From Incurvaria masculella (taxonomy: Eukaryota > Arthropoda > Insecta > Lepidoptera > Incurvariidae): 64,000 nt of DNA. The notes beneath the pieces are model-generated. The model searched no databases. It was not told the origin of the DNA and was given only the letters and a program-made list of their open reading frames with translations. The first letter of the stretch is position 1, and each line of letters begins with the position of its first letter. The stretch spans positions 7,695,501 through 7,759,500 of the forward strand of contig OX335659.1 in assembly GCA_946894095.1 (NCBI GenBank), read 5' to 3'. Shown here in pieces: positions 27,001 to 38,500 of this stretch. The position numbers were made by a program, and so were the translations under genes.

Positions 27001-30000
27001 TGAAATCAATTTCGTTGTGAGTTACGCTATCTGGAGATTCCCATGTCCATTTTTTTTTCGGCTTATGTTTGAAGTGAGTGTTACATATTTTGAGCCCGTA
27101 TTGTAATGCAAAGTTTATAAGTCGTTGACCTCTTTCGTTTCTTTTTCAGTAGCTGTATGGTCCCATGATCCTTTCTTCATCGTCTTCTCTTTGTCCTATT
27201 TTTGCATTGAAGTCGCCGATGACGTACAAGTCTTTGTGGGCATTAGTGATAGCGGTTTCTAGCTGTGTGTAGAATGTATCTAGGATTTCTTGTGGGGCAT
27301 CTTTAGTTGGAGCGTATACTTGAATAATGGAGATTGCGTGGTCCTCTTTCAGTTTTATGTTTACAGTGGCGACTCTTTCAGATATGCCAACAAATTGTTC
27401 TATGTGTGATTTCCAATGATCTTTTATCATAAAGCCAACTCCGTTTCTCCCTTTGGTGTGACCAACATGGTAAAGTATGTATCCTTCTCTATCTTCTATA
27501 CTTTCGCCTTCAAGTCTTGTTTCTGCGAGGCCAATTATGTCCCACTTCAGGTTTAGTTTTTGTAATGCATATTCAAGGTCTAACATGTTTTCATCTGATA
27601 GCAATGTTCTAATATTTTTCTCCTTTTTCTGTCTGAAGTCTCTTTGCAAGGTTCGAATGTGTTCTGGTCATGTTTGTATTTATGAAGTTTATTAAAGTTG
27701 TTTGTTTGGTTGGTTGTTGTTTTTCTATGGACGTTGAATTTTATTGGGGGGTGTTTGTCGTAATCCTCCTCGGTGACAAGACGTCTTGGAGAATGTGGTG
27801 TGTTGTTTTCAGGACATTTTGGTTTCTGTTTTGATGGGTATGCATTTAATCTAAGTTCTTTTATTTCATTATGTCCTGCAGAGTTTTTTTCGGAACAAGC
27901 TTTGTTCTCGTTCTTATGAATCGTTTCATTGATTTTGTTGTTGTTGCTATTTTGATTCCAGTGGTTTCTTGCTGTATTATGTTTGCTTGGATTTCTTGTA
28001 TGGGGGGGGGCTGGTTGGTAGTTGCTATACTTCTTGTTGTGATAACTCTTTAATATTATCATTTTCTGATAAAGTATGCGAGAATTGTTGCCGTTGTGTT
28101 AGGTAGGATTCAATGCTGTTGGCAGTTTTCATATATTGCGGATTTGTCCTTATTTTTCTTGGTGGTTGAGAGCCTGAGCTTTGTTGTTTCACGGCAGGTG
28201 GGTAGTTTTCTGCGTCTGATAGGGCTCTTTTGTTTTTGTTTTTTTCTGAAGTTTTGTTATTTATTTCGACAATTTTGTCATACTTGATAAACGCGACTTT
28301 TCCCTCTTCTCTCAACTTTTTAAGCTCTCCTTGAAGGTTTTTTCTTATTTCCAGAACATGATGCGGGTAATCCTCCTTTAAATATATTGCAGAGTTGTCC
28401 AACTTCTTTTTATTTCTTAAAATTGAGATCTTAGTTCGTTGTGTTGTAAGCGTTATTTTTATTGGTCGCGTTTTGCCCGATTTCTTGGGCCCAAGTCTCA
28501 CCAAGTAATCTAGGTCAGCCCCTGATGCTTCGGTGTCCATTTTTTTCTGTAGAATCTCTAGCACCAAATGTTCCAAGTCAGCAATAGTTTCGTTTTCAGT
28601 TTCTTGAACTCCGAACAATAGTATATTTTTATTTCTTGATTGTCTCTGCAAAAAATCTATTTCTTTTCCTTGCCTGGTAATAGTTTCATTCAGTTTTTGA
28701 TTTTCCAAACTGAGAGTTTCAATTTTTCCTCGTAAGTTTTCATTAATTTCGTCTAGTTTTTTGTTTTGGTTTTCGATGTCATATTTTATATCATTTCTCA
28801 ACTCTTTAATCGCATTTAATACTTTTTGCGTGTCCATATTGCACTTTTATTATGGGTATTATGAGTGTTACTAAAACATTCCTTCTATTGGAGACGCACG
28901 TGCGTGGCGGCTCAAATGTGGTTCGTGCGCGGCAACACTGCTTTCAGTCGGTCGTTCAGTTCGGTTCGCTCGCCGCTGAAACCGGTTTCTGTTGAGTAGC
29001 CGTGTGCGCTCAATGGCGGATTTCAGTCGCTTCGTAGTTTTGATTGCAACTATTGGAAAAAGTATATACGGATTTTTGTATGGTCTGGTTTTATCAGCTT
29101 CGGTGTGAGTGTAGCTTCACGGTGGATGGATTCGATACCCTCCTCAGGCTGTGTACGAGTGGCTATGTGTTTACATCCGTGGCTTATTTAAACGTGATAT
29201 TATGTAGGATTCACCTGGTTTGTGGATGCGCCTGTGCCCGTACGTATGCGTTTTGCACCGATTAAAACACTAGTAACTATTATCAGTAAGTTTCTTCCGT
29301 TTCTGCAGTATGATAAGTAATTTGATACGGAGTCGGTTTGTTTATTTGTTTCCTTGGTATTGCCAGGTAACGATGATGAATCGTTGATGATGAATGGTGA
29401 TATCTAAATAAAAAAGGCATCATACTTCCAACCAGAAACTGTTAATTATATTATCTAAGTTAATTAATAATTTACAGCCATATTCAGAGTGGGCGGACTA
29501 ACTTCAATGTGCCGGACTAAATTGGTTTTTGTATGGTTAGTCCGGTGCTAATCTCGTACTAAGTTTTGACAGGTTCTCTCTAAATACGACTGTTTATAAA
29601 TTAACAACAATCCAGTATAGTACTGTCTATAGATGGACATATAATAATATCGATAGATGCACTTAACTATAAGGTTTGCAAGGGGTCATGACCCCGACAT
29701 TCTCGGCTCAATCAGAGCTAAGGCATAAATCAACTTCCAACGAATCTAGAGACTAGGACTAGGTTAAATTAAAGTCAAAACACTTGCATGCACACAGTTT
29801 TCGTATCCATTGCGGCTAAAGGGTTGGCTGCCCTCCCCCCGCCCCATAGGAACCTCTTTATTTTCTGCACTGTCAACTGCCATTGACGATTATATTCGTG
29901 GCTGGCCACCTTCATTCGAGAGAGTTTTCTTTCCAGGGACTTGCTGCTAGGAAAGCAACCAAAAGACCTCGACTTCGCCACTACAGCGACCCCAGATCAA

Positions 30001-33000
30001 ATGAAAGAAATGTTTACAACTGAAAATGTCCGCATGGTGAACATGAATGGGGAAAAGCACGGCACGATCACTCCACGTATCAATGACAATGAGAACTTTG
30101 AAGTGACAACTTTGCGTGTGGACCTCGTGACGGACGGACGACACGCGGAGGTGGAGTACACTACAGACTGGAAGCTAGATGCCAACAGGAGGGACCTTAC
30201 TTTCAACTCAATGTTCTTGGGTATATTTGACATTCTGCCTACAAAACCAATAAGGGCTCGTACCTATACTACATGACAGATTTAAGGGGAGGATTTGAAA
30301 AAAACCACAAGGAGGGTGGAGGGGGGGTTAGTGCTAAGGTCACGTTGTATTGACGTGGTCAATAATATTCGTCGTTATGCGAGTGAATCCTTGAAGCTTT
30401 TGCTCCGCGGTACGTAAGCGCCCTGCTATTCGCCTTGGCGCTTGTAGCAGCTATAGCGGAACTGGGCCTTTTCTTTATAAAGAAATTGCTATTTTGTAGT
30501 ATTTACAATACTTCATTAAAATTGAGGAGGGGGGGGTCTGATCACATACTACGGTAGGTCAAAAGGGTCGAACAGTAAGTAAAATTGGTAATGTAGTATG
30601 GGTACGAGCTCTAAGTCAATAGCCAAAAAAGCTGTACCCTCACCTTATTTCCTTGTATTATGAAGAGGTTCTATGATACAACTAATGATTTTGGGCTTAT
30701 CCTCTTCAAAAATAATAAATCAAAATAAAGTCAGTACTTACCTTGCTGATATATATTGTTTTTAATTGCCTTTTACCCAATGATTAAGACTCCTCTATTA
30801 ATTCTATCATCAAATTAATCGTATATTTCTAGGGTTTGATGGCTCAGTTTACGACTACTTCTTTGGGTATGAAGACCTTCTCCAACGACGCGTTGTCTTC
30901 GTGGGAGATCCTGATGTCAGAATCAAGGAAGACTACCTGCGCATACTGCGCTACTTTCGATTCTACGGACGGATTGCAGAGCAACCGGACAACCACGAAG
31001 ATGCGACGCTGCAAGTTATCCAGCAGAATGTCGCCGGTTTGGAAAATCTATCGGGCGAAAGAATTTGGATGGAGTTGAAGAATATTCTGACTGGAAATTT
31101 TGCTGGGGAGCTCATGAAAACTATGCTCACAATTGATGTTGGGCAATATTTAGGTGTGTTTATTATTTTACAAATTGATTAACATAAATGTTATAACTGC
31201 AATATTTAAAATTATTATGATTGCCAATATAAAAATTATTATATTCACGCGATTTGAACCCATAACGGGTTCAAAATCTAAATCACCACTTGTCCTACCT
31301 AACCTAACCTAACCTAACCTAAATCGGCGTTTACGGCAAACCGATCGACTAGAGTTTCAAATGTATGAAGAGAATGAAGAGCGCACGCAGTGGGCGTTAA
31401 GCGTACTAACATTTGCAAGTCGGAGTTTAATTTGACAGCGTACTCACCGTTGCCGTAAATGCGTTGCCGTTTTCGCAGACTTCGCGTTTTAATACAAATC
31501 GGAACTCCGATTTTGACTTTGAAAGCTTGAAGAAGTAAAACCACAGAATATCTAGTAAAAACTTGTAAGGAGTTTGACAATTTAGGTGACAACTAGGAAC
31601 TAGGCTCTGGTCATTGACCACTTTCTCTTTCTGAGTTGGATAAATGCATTTCGTTAAAAATGCGGGCTGTTCCATGGTTAGGAACCCATGTAAAACTGTA
31701 GGTTCTCCTTCCTCCTTCTACTAAGTAGTAGTGTTAAGCCCACTCCGGTTTGTACCACCGTATCGGAAGAAACTATGGTTAAAGCGGCAATGAAAAATTG
31801 TCAATGTTTCCCATCCAGCTCAGTGTAGCCCTGTTCATATTCCTTCGGGAATGTGGTGTATTGGGCTAATATCATTACGGTCATATAATGGTAGTATTTT
31901 GGTTTTAGCCATCCATGTCAGGTTGCATAAAAAAATTAGCCATCCAGGTCAGAATGCATAAATAAAAAAACTAGGTTTATGGTTTCAAAATCTAATGAAA
32001 TAATTTTTAGATACATGGTTTTAAGGTGGCCCAACCCGGCGGGACTAATTCATTCGCGGGCACTGTACAAAACCGTGCTGTTGCGCTCTGGGACCTTCTC
32101 TGTTTCAAAGAAAAAGACAGGCTCCGTGATGAGGAATATGCAACATGTCCACAAAAAAGATAATGTGCATAGTGTATGATTTGGTAAGATTTACCAAAAT
32201 TTTAATTTCAAAACGACTTATAGCTAAAACTAAACCACGACCGCTGTAGTCAAAAATCTAACAAAAACCAAAATACTTGATTAAATAAGCTATGTCTGAT
32301 GACTAATCTTTTTAAGATTTTCTTACTTTATCATTGCGTAATAAACCACCAAAGTTAATGTATAAAACGCGCGAAAAATTCGAACTTTCGGACCTTATAA
32401 CTTAGAAACCAAACACAATTTTACAATGCCAACAGTCATCAGACATCTAGTTTGATCAAATAAAACTCTTTTGAACAAAATTTGGGATCTCTGATAAGAA
32501 ATATGGGCGTGATCTTCTTTCCCCGTTTGTATGGGGAGTTGAGCGGGTTGGGCCACCTTAAGTTCAACCAAGATACAGTAATAATTATTTCTTAAAGGTG
32601 GTTTACGCATGTTTTCTTAGTGATTTTATAAATATTTTTTTTAATTCACTTAGAATAAAATGTTTAGCAAATTTAGCAACTCTGTCAATCTGTTATTGTA
32701 TTATAGTAGGTTTTTGTTACTTTTTATAGAAACCAATGTGTGCAATTATGATGTGTCCGTATCATGATCATTCAAGGTCTGCCAGGCGAGCCCAATGTGG
32801 ATGAGTTCGATCGTGTGTGGTCGCGCGGGCGGGACCTTCGGCTGCAAGCGGTGACCCTCCTGGCGGCGCTCCTCCGTGACCAAGATCAAGTGGCGGCGCT
32901 GCACGCGCGACTCAAGTTCTCAGTGTACGATCGCGAACTAGCTTATTTCATTGTTGAACATCGTGGAGAGAAACCATCGGAAAAACCTCTGTTGTGAGTA

Positions 33001-34212
33001 TTTACCTACACTCTTTAATTGCTGGTGTTTTAAGAGCACATGTTTTTATCAACTCCTGTTGGAATACAAGCTTGGCCTCTTCCTTGCCTGGATGCTCACT
33101 AGTTTCCATCTCCGTTGCTAATAAACCAAGATCATCGTCTGAATAGTTATACAATGTTTTGTCCTTTTCATTGACATGCAGTTTGGAATTCGAGAGAAAG
33201 GGACAAGGCATTGTATATCTGTTCAGAGGATGATCTGTCTCTGTCTCTATTCCACCCTGCACTGGCGCCACCTGCTTGCCTCCAATTAGTAATTTCCAAC
33301 ATTTAGTGTAGTTTAAACTCGTACGAAATAGTTTATGCTGTGTGGGTTCCGGCATGTAAAAATAATACAATTTGACCGACTGCATTTCTTGCCATGCATG
33401 TTGCAAGAGCCGATTAAGGGATTCGTTGTTCGTGGTTCGGATTCCACGTTATACTGTAGGTCCCCTTTCTTACTTACTAAGTTAAGGGTTAATCACACCT
33501 AGGTTGGTACAATCGCATTGAATGAACGATGGTCGAAGCAGCAATGAAATTCCACCCAATTAAATGTATGTATGTAAGGAAGGCATAGCACCGAGTAAAA
33601 ACATTTATTTTAGTGTATAGTGCATGATATCAGGGTTTGCACGAGATTGATTCAGGTAATTGTCTAGTTTTATTAGTTGGAAAGAGCAGCTGAGACATGG
33701 TTGGCTTGGTTTCTGTTTCAAAAGACGTTGCTCTGTAGAACATGCATCCTTTATTCCTGCCCATGCAACCGATATCTTGAGCACTCACTGCATAGAATCA
33801 GAAATTTGCGGTTGACGAACCGTGCTTTGACGAAAGTGGTACTTTGGAGAACGAATTGTTTCTAAAACTCGTTTCTTATTGCAGACCATACCAAAAAATC
33901 GTACTAACCACGAAAAGGAAGCAAATGGACACTGTGGAGTACGTCAGAGAAGTTTTAAAATACAACGGACAGAGCACGATACTTGAAGAGTTCAACAGTT
34001 GGGAGATTCCAAGGTTTCCTATCAATGGAACTATTCTAATTAAGAACGGAGTGCCGGAGGGCAGGATGCTTACACCGGTTATTAGCAAACTGAAGGATGT
34101 TTGGGCCGATAGTGATTTCAACTGCTCAGTGGACGAGCTTGTAAAATTAATACCAGACATTCTCAGAGAGCTTGAATTACAAAAGATTAATAAAAAGAAA
34201 GATAACAAATAA
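24003..34212 (+). CDS. TRNT1: tRNA CCA-adding nucleotidyltransferase, mitochondrial and cytosolic
   Basis: Exons are 24003-24271, 29937-30220, 30833-31153, 32777-32993 and 33885-34212; phases agree and give 472 aa. The enzyme adds CCA to tRNA 3' ends. The catalytic head has [13 protein letters not shown] (83-95) with metal ligands D100 and D102 in [16 protein letters not shown] (174-182) and the nucleotide-selecting EDYLRILR (217-224). The first 39 residues are basic and hydrophobic without acids, a mitochondrial-type presequence. The next ATG (24120) gives 433 aa, close to the 434-aa human protein, so two starts could serve two compartments. TTTCAG at 24073-24078 could instead be a splice acceptor for an unseen 5' exon. 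Intron 1 (5.7 kb) holds an RTE-like LINE. Confidence 0.95.
24548..24645 (+). repeat. Interspersed repeat R
   Basis: Copy of the repeat at 6670-6775: TTCAAACTACACTAAG, GATAGATCCGTGGATT and AAAGAAGAATCCACAAAGAA. It lies in TRNT1 intron 1, just past the 3' end of the RTE-like element. Confidence 0.55.
24805..27649 (-). pseudogene. RTE-like ORF2: endonuclease and reverse transcriptase, with stops
   Basis: Endonuclease: [45 protein letters not shown]; the domain continues after a TGA at 27146-27148 as [15 protein letters not shown] to NTDHRMVR in the same frame. [54 protein letters not shown], then a TAA at 25784-25786, then [26 protein letters not shown] and YVYLGQTIS in the same frame. Near 25181 a TGA (after LTYGCQT) plus a frameshift separates the C-terminal zinc-finger-like tail. 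At least three disabling changes make it inactive. Confidence 0.82.
28025..28837 (-). CDS. RTE-like LINE ORF1, coiled-coil RNA-binding-type protein
   Basis: 270 codons starting [17 protein letters not shown]. Residues 1-70 form a heptad-rich coiled coil ([20 protein letters not shown]). [16 protein letters not shown] to [11 protein letters not shown] then resembles the RRM-like core of LINE ORF1 proteins. The tail is basic and disordered ([16 protein letters not shown]). It lies directly upstream of ORF2 and is itself unbroken. RTE elements do not always have an ORF1, which makes this copy useful for classification. Confidence 0.65.
   Translation of the reverse strand: MDTQKVLNAIKELRNDIKYDIENQNKKLDEINENLRGKIETLSLENQKLNETITRQGKEIDFLQRQSRNKNILLFGVQETENETIADLEHLVLEILQKKMDTEASGADLDYLVRLGPKKSGKTRPIKITLTTQRTKISILRNKKKLDNSAIYLKEDYPHHVLEIRKNLQGELKKLREEGKVAFIKYDKIVEINNKTSEKNKNKRALSDAENYPPAVKQQSSGSQPPRKIRTNPQYMKTANSIESYLTQRQQFSHTLSENDNIKELSQQEV
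29476..29592 (+). repeat. MITE family 2
   Basis: Copy of the element at 4449-4572: ATATTCAGAGTGGGCGGACT, TTTTTGTATGGTTAGTCCGG and an end in AAATACGACTG. It lies in TRNT1 intron 1, 345 bp before exon 2. Confidence 0.7.
31298..31322 (-). repeat. Five CCTAA repeats (insect telomere motif TTAGG on minus strand)
   Basis: Five perfect CCTAA units preceded by CCTA. TTAGG is the insect telomere repeat. The array abuts the left end of a MITE whose own terminus contains ACCTAAAT, so a local expansion of that terminus is an equally good explanation. It lies in TRNT1 intron 3. Confidence 0.7.
31315..31596. repeat. MITE family 1
   Basis: It shares GGCGTTTACGGCAAACCGAT at the left and CAATTTAGGTGACAACTAGG at the right with the copy at 23592-23928. 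Both ends are shortened or mutated. It lies in TRNT1 intron 3. Confidence 0.65.
31617..31975 (+). mobile_element. tRNA-derived SINE, 5'-truncated
   Basis: It starts inside the family at CCACTTTCTCTTTCTGAGTT, carries the body and ends at GTCAGGTTGCATAAAAAAATT, with the last tail unit duplicated (TTAGCCATCC twice). It has no A- or B-box. It lies in TRNT1 intron 3. Confidence 0.65.
32025..32557. mobile_element. piggyBac-type MITE (MITE family 3), 533 bp
   Basis: Ends GGTGGCCCAACCCG and GGTTGGGCCACC are inverted repeats, and TTAA lies on both sides (32021-32024 and 32558-32561). TTAA duplication is the hallmark of piggyBac-type insertion. It is non-coding. Copies at 34348-34544 and 49150-49691 also sit at TTAA. 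It lies in TRNT1 intron 3. Confidence 0.8.
33002..33406 (-). CDS. Unrecognised ORF inside TRNT1 intron 4, antisense
   Basis: 134 codons with protein-like, non-repetitive composition, such as [46 protein letters not shown] and [19 protein letters not shown] do not recognise the family. It starts near the SINE fragment at 33415 and ends 8 bases from the TRNT1 exon 4 border. It could be a nested gene, one exon of a minus-strand gene, or a processed pseudogene fragment. No promoter or splice sites were identified. Confidence 0.4.
   Translation of the reverse strand: MQHAWQEMQSVKLYYFYMPEPTQHKLFRTSLNYTKCWKLLIGGKQVAPVQGGIETETDHPLNRYTMPCPFLSNSKLHVNEKDKTLYNYSDDDLGLLATEMETSEHPGKEEAKLVFQQELIKTCALKTPAIKECR
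33415..33580 (+). repeat. SINE fragment
   Basis: GGTTCGGATTCCACGT, TGTAGGTCCCCTTTC and AGGTTGGTACAATCGCATTG match the middle of the SINE at 10229-10649. It lies in TRNT1 intron 4. Confidence 0.55.
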
Positions 34213-34347
34213 TCTCTGTATTTATTATATACACATGCCCATAAAACTATTTCATTAAGTAATACTGTATGTTTAACAGGTTTATTGATTTAGGAGCGGA
34301 TTTCTCGGATTAAATTGTTATCACTTCTGCCTCAAAAAGTAGTTTAA

Positions 34348-34544
34348 GGTGGCCCTTCCCGGCGGAACTAACTCATTCGCGGGCACCGTACAAAGCCGTG
34401 CTATTGCGCTCTGGGACCTTCTCTGTGTCCACAAAGCAGACAATGCGCATATTGTTTGAGAGTATAATCTTGGATCTCTGACCAGGAATATGCGCATGAT
34501 CTTCTTTCCACGTTTGTATGGGGAGTTGAGCGGGAAGGCCCACC
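34348..34544. mobile_element. piggyBac-type MITE (MITE family 3), short form
   Basis: A 197-bp version of the 533-bp element, with ends GGTGGCCCTTCCCGG and GGGAAGGCCCACC and TTAA on both sides (34344-34347 and 34545-34548). It lies 135 bp after the TRNT1 stop codon, within or just past its 3' UTR. Confidence 0.78.
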
Positions 34545-34974
34545 TTAAAAGCAATTTTCAATAACAAATATCATCGCCATACTCTTAGGAAAAGGTAATC
34601 AGAGATGATACAGCACCTCATGGCATGAAGTAAGTGTACTTTCTGGCTTCTTGACTGTCTCTCGTACAATATGCTTATTCATAATTCACTTGCCTATAAT
34701 TACTAAAAGGATTGTGTAAAGTACCCCGAAATACCATAAAGAATAAAATGTATGCTAGAACAGCGCAAATCAACTTTAAGGTATTGCTTAGACTAACTCA
34801 TGCACAACAACAAAAAACATCATTTAATAATCCAATAAATTAATTATGCAACGGAATGTGTAGTTTCCGAGAAAATTAAATGTTGGTGTTATCTTAATTA
34901 ATATATATTTAGCAACGACACATTAATCAAAGAAAGCTGTAAATATAATTTTCTCAAAAAAAAAAACCTATTTC

Positions 34975-35077
34975 AAAGAAAAAGTATTCCGAAACAAATG
35001 AATATGCACTAAAAAGTATAAAAAAAATTTTTTTTACTTTTTAGTGCATATTATTTCTTTTGGAATACTTTTTCTTT
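34975..35077. repeat. AT-rich palindrome of about 103 bp
   Basis: AAAGAAAAAGTATTCC at the left is the exact complement of GGAATACTTTTTCTTT at the right, and ATGCACTAAAAAGTA pairs with the facing arm around an A/T-run centre at 35026. It probably is a small MITE. It lies between the convergent ends of TRNT1 and ZFYVE19. Confidence 0.6.
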
Positions 35078-35539
35078 ATTTTTTTTGTGAAAATTTTGTT
35101 TTTTTTTCTATTTTTAGTGAATCTGAATCACACCAACTAATTTGTAGATCCTTTCCAATAAACAAAGAATCATCGAAATCGGTTGGCACGATATTGAGTT
35201 ATTAGTCCATTTGTCGTGCACATACTTAATGCAAATTTAAGATTTATATGGTTTTCTCATGGATGCCATTGTCAGCCTAGAACAAATTGAAATGGGAAAG
35301 CACCAGCTTTCAAATAAAAAAGAACCATCAAAATCGGTTGACCCAGTCACATTGAGAACTTCCTTCTTTTTCGAAGTCGGTTATAAAAGGTGTACTCGTT
35401 TAGTACAAAAAGGTATATTTTACTTAATATTTATTAAATGTACTGTTTTTATATTAGTTTGACCAGTGACAGTACTTTTCGGGTTTTCGCCCTGTGAACT
35501 AGGTTATTTTTAGCTTTTCTGGTAAATTTCACATTGTGG

Positions 35540-38500
35540 TTATGAAGCTGGTAGATTTGAAGGTTTTTGGTAAAGCTCGTATCGATCGCAGCCGAGGTCC
35601 TCGTCTTTGTGCTCGAGGTAGCACTGCTTGCAGAACAGGTAGCGGCAGCCGAGGCAACGCATGCGCGCGTTCTCGTTGCAGATCTCGCACCACGGCAGCT
35701 CCTCGGTCGCGGGGCCGGCCGCCACTTCCGGCGTGAGCTCCTGTTCCAGCGCAGCTTCTGCTTTTGCCTAGAAATAGTGCCAAAATGAAGCTTTGAATGA
35801 TTTATTTCATTACTAAATATTCCGTTTTTTCCCCGTCTCCCACAGAATTAACCAACATTTTCATTTACGGCTATGTTTGGTGACAAATATTTAAACATTA
35901 AAAACGTGATGTCTCTTCGGTTTTACGATAAAAAACGCGATTAGAGTTTTACAGTCGTATTCAGAGTGAACGTGTCAACTTAGTACGAGATTAACACCGG
36001 ACTAACCATACAAAAACCAGTTTAGTCTGACCTCAATACGCGTGCTAAAGTTAGTCCGCCTACACTGAATACATCTGTTAAAGTTTTGTACGCCAACCCT
36101 GAAGAAGAATATTAAAGTTGTATCGTGTACCAACACCTTCATGATTACCGTCTTATTTGTTTTCGACCACATACTATTACCTCACATAAATTTAATGCAA
36201 AGAGTAAGTTGAGATAACAATGAATAATTATTATGGTTTTCCTAAATTTTAAATAGATATAAAAAAACATCCTAAAATATGAGTATACTTTTTATACAAG
36301 CTAGTTTAAAGATTTTTTTTATTAGGACCCACTATTGAAACCTGTATGGAAAAAAACTATTATCAATTATTTGTACAAAATGTATTTTGCAAATACAATC
36401 ATGGATGAATCAATTAATTATGCAAACTAGTACATTTTAGATACAGAAATAGTAAAAAGTAAAAAACGCACCAGTATTACTCTTACCTTTTCAATAACTT
36501 TTCGAACAATTTCCTCCTCGTCTTCAGACTCCGAAGCTGCATCTTGACCTTCAGCAACGGGATGCGTTCCTGTGAGCTGCTGCAGCCGCGATTCAATGTC
36601 ACCAATGCGGCTATCGAATGCCTCCTTGTGACTCTTATCTATGCCAACCTCCTGCATGTACTGACGGATGAGATCGTCCGACTTCTGCTGGTCAGTGCGA
36701 ATATCTGGTGTGATCGGAGCCTAGGAAAACAAAGCCTTTTAAAATAAACTTATATAACCTGTCAAAATGATTGACGGTTAAAAAGTTAAATAGTTTATAA
36801 ATATCTTTGTTTAACTTTGAAAACAACATTTACACGAACAATATGTGATCAGACGTTACTTCCATGTTTCTGTTTCAAAAAACTAACCTTACCGCTTTCG
36901 AACTTTGAGGGACTGGCTCTGCCTTGAGACTTGAAAGTCGTGTGCGTACTTCATCGTCTGTTGTGTTAGTTGCTTCCATTCCCCGGAGCCTTTTCAACCG
37001 CTCAGCAATTTGTTGCTCTACTGACACGGACGGTGGTGCCACTTCTCGGTCCTCCTTCAGATGGCGGAGTCGCTCCACTATCTGTTGGTCCTCTGCTGCG
37101 AGTCCGCTCTTGAGCTTCTCGTATTTGTCCTGCTCGTACATGGTGATCGGGGGCCGCGACGGATCGTCTAGTGATTCCAGTCTCCTGACAGTTTAAAAGG
37201 TTTTTGGTTAAATTTTGCAAACAGTTATACTGGTACATATGGGTCATTCTCACAAAAGTGGACAATGTCACGTACATGAATGATTTAGCATTAAAAATAT
37301 ACAATTTAAATGAGTAAATTTTTTATATTAGTATATTTCTGTCTTATTATCTTATCATTTAAATTGAGAAATTAAAAACTCAAAAAATAACCTATTATTT
37401 TTATTGTGGAGATGTAACAAATCATATTTCCTGTCGCGTCACAAACCCACCTTATAGACTTTCGAATTTTATAAGTTAGGTTTATGTACATTTTTGAAAT
37501 CATTTAATTCAACATTTGCGGAGAGAGACTATTCAAAAAGTGACTTGTAATTTTTAAAAACTCACTAAAAGACAATAACATCCTGTTCAAACTGTTAATA
37601 TCTGCGTGACGAGAATCACAGTCATTTTCCTGCCAGACTTCTAAGTGCAAGAAAAACCGTTTTTTTGTCATCTCGGGAACGAATACTCCGCGTCATAGGG
37701 AGAAAGAACCAGAGATCTTTGCGCATTCATAGTCGCTGGGGGCCGCAATTTTGTCAGTTGGCCGCTAGTGTCACTAGGAGTTGCACATGTGGGTGAGGGT
37801 CAGACAAACTATCATTAGTCTGTGCCTTGATAATTTTGTTATTAAACGTTTTAGAATAGTATGATTTTCTGTGGCGAATACACATCTCAAGGTATGTTAT
37901 TTTATTTGTCTTTTGCATGTCTAAAACATTTCACAATTTTTTCTAATTAATTTAAACACAAATTCATCATTTTCCTGGCGTCATTCGTCTGTCAAGAAGG
38001 GAACAGGAAAATGATGGAAACAACAGGAAAGTTACGAATTAGCAAAAAAAATACTAATGAGTACTCATAGTACATAGTACGTACTATGAGAACACATTTT
38101 ATTATTATTTAAGAGACAAAACAACTACAAAACTTCCAGAATTCATCGAAATATATCGCTAGTATGGGTATAAGGATTTACGCTGTTACTGGACATGGAT
38201 GATTAATAACGCACTTAGTGTCAATTTATTAGCCCAACACATCACTTAGCAACTAGGTGCCATGCCAGGACCATCCTTTTATTGCACAGCTACATTGAAC
38301 TACATAACAGTGAAGCAGTTATGGTTCCTAGAAAAAGAATACAAGTGAAGAAATCCTTGTATGAAAAAGAATACTAAAGAAGCAGAGGTACCAATGGATT
38401 AAAAATTACCAACAACAGATTAAGAATTTAAAAATAAATAAAATAACATATATGTAGGGTATCTATGATATAATAGGTCGGGGAAAAAGTCTTTTCGCAT

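Larger units (their letters stand above)
24780..28840 (-). mobile_element. RTE-like LINE in TRNT1 intron 1 (decayed)
   Basis: A minus-strand LINE with a coiled-coil ORF1 and an endonuclease-RT ORF2. The C-terminal pattern [18 protein letters not shown] then [11 protein letters not shown] is that of the RTE-type endonuclease-reverse transcriptases common in Lepidoptera. ORF2 has several lesions. The 5' limit is uncertain: sequence to about 29290 may be its 5' UTR. The 3' limit near 24780 is approximate. Confidence 0.8.

Noticed and set aside
24003..34212. A novel gene system linking TRNT1, SRP54 and neighbours
   Set aside because: The genes are on mixed strands, kilobases apart, and belong to unrelated housekeeping processes; nothing supports joint function.
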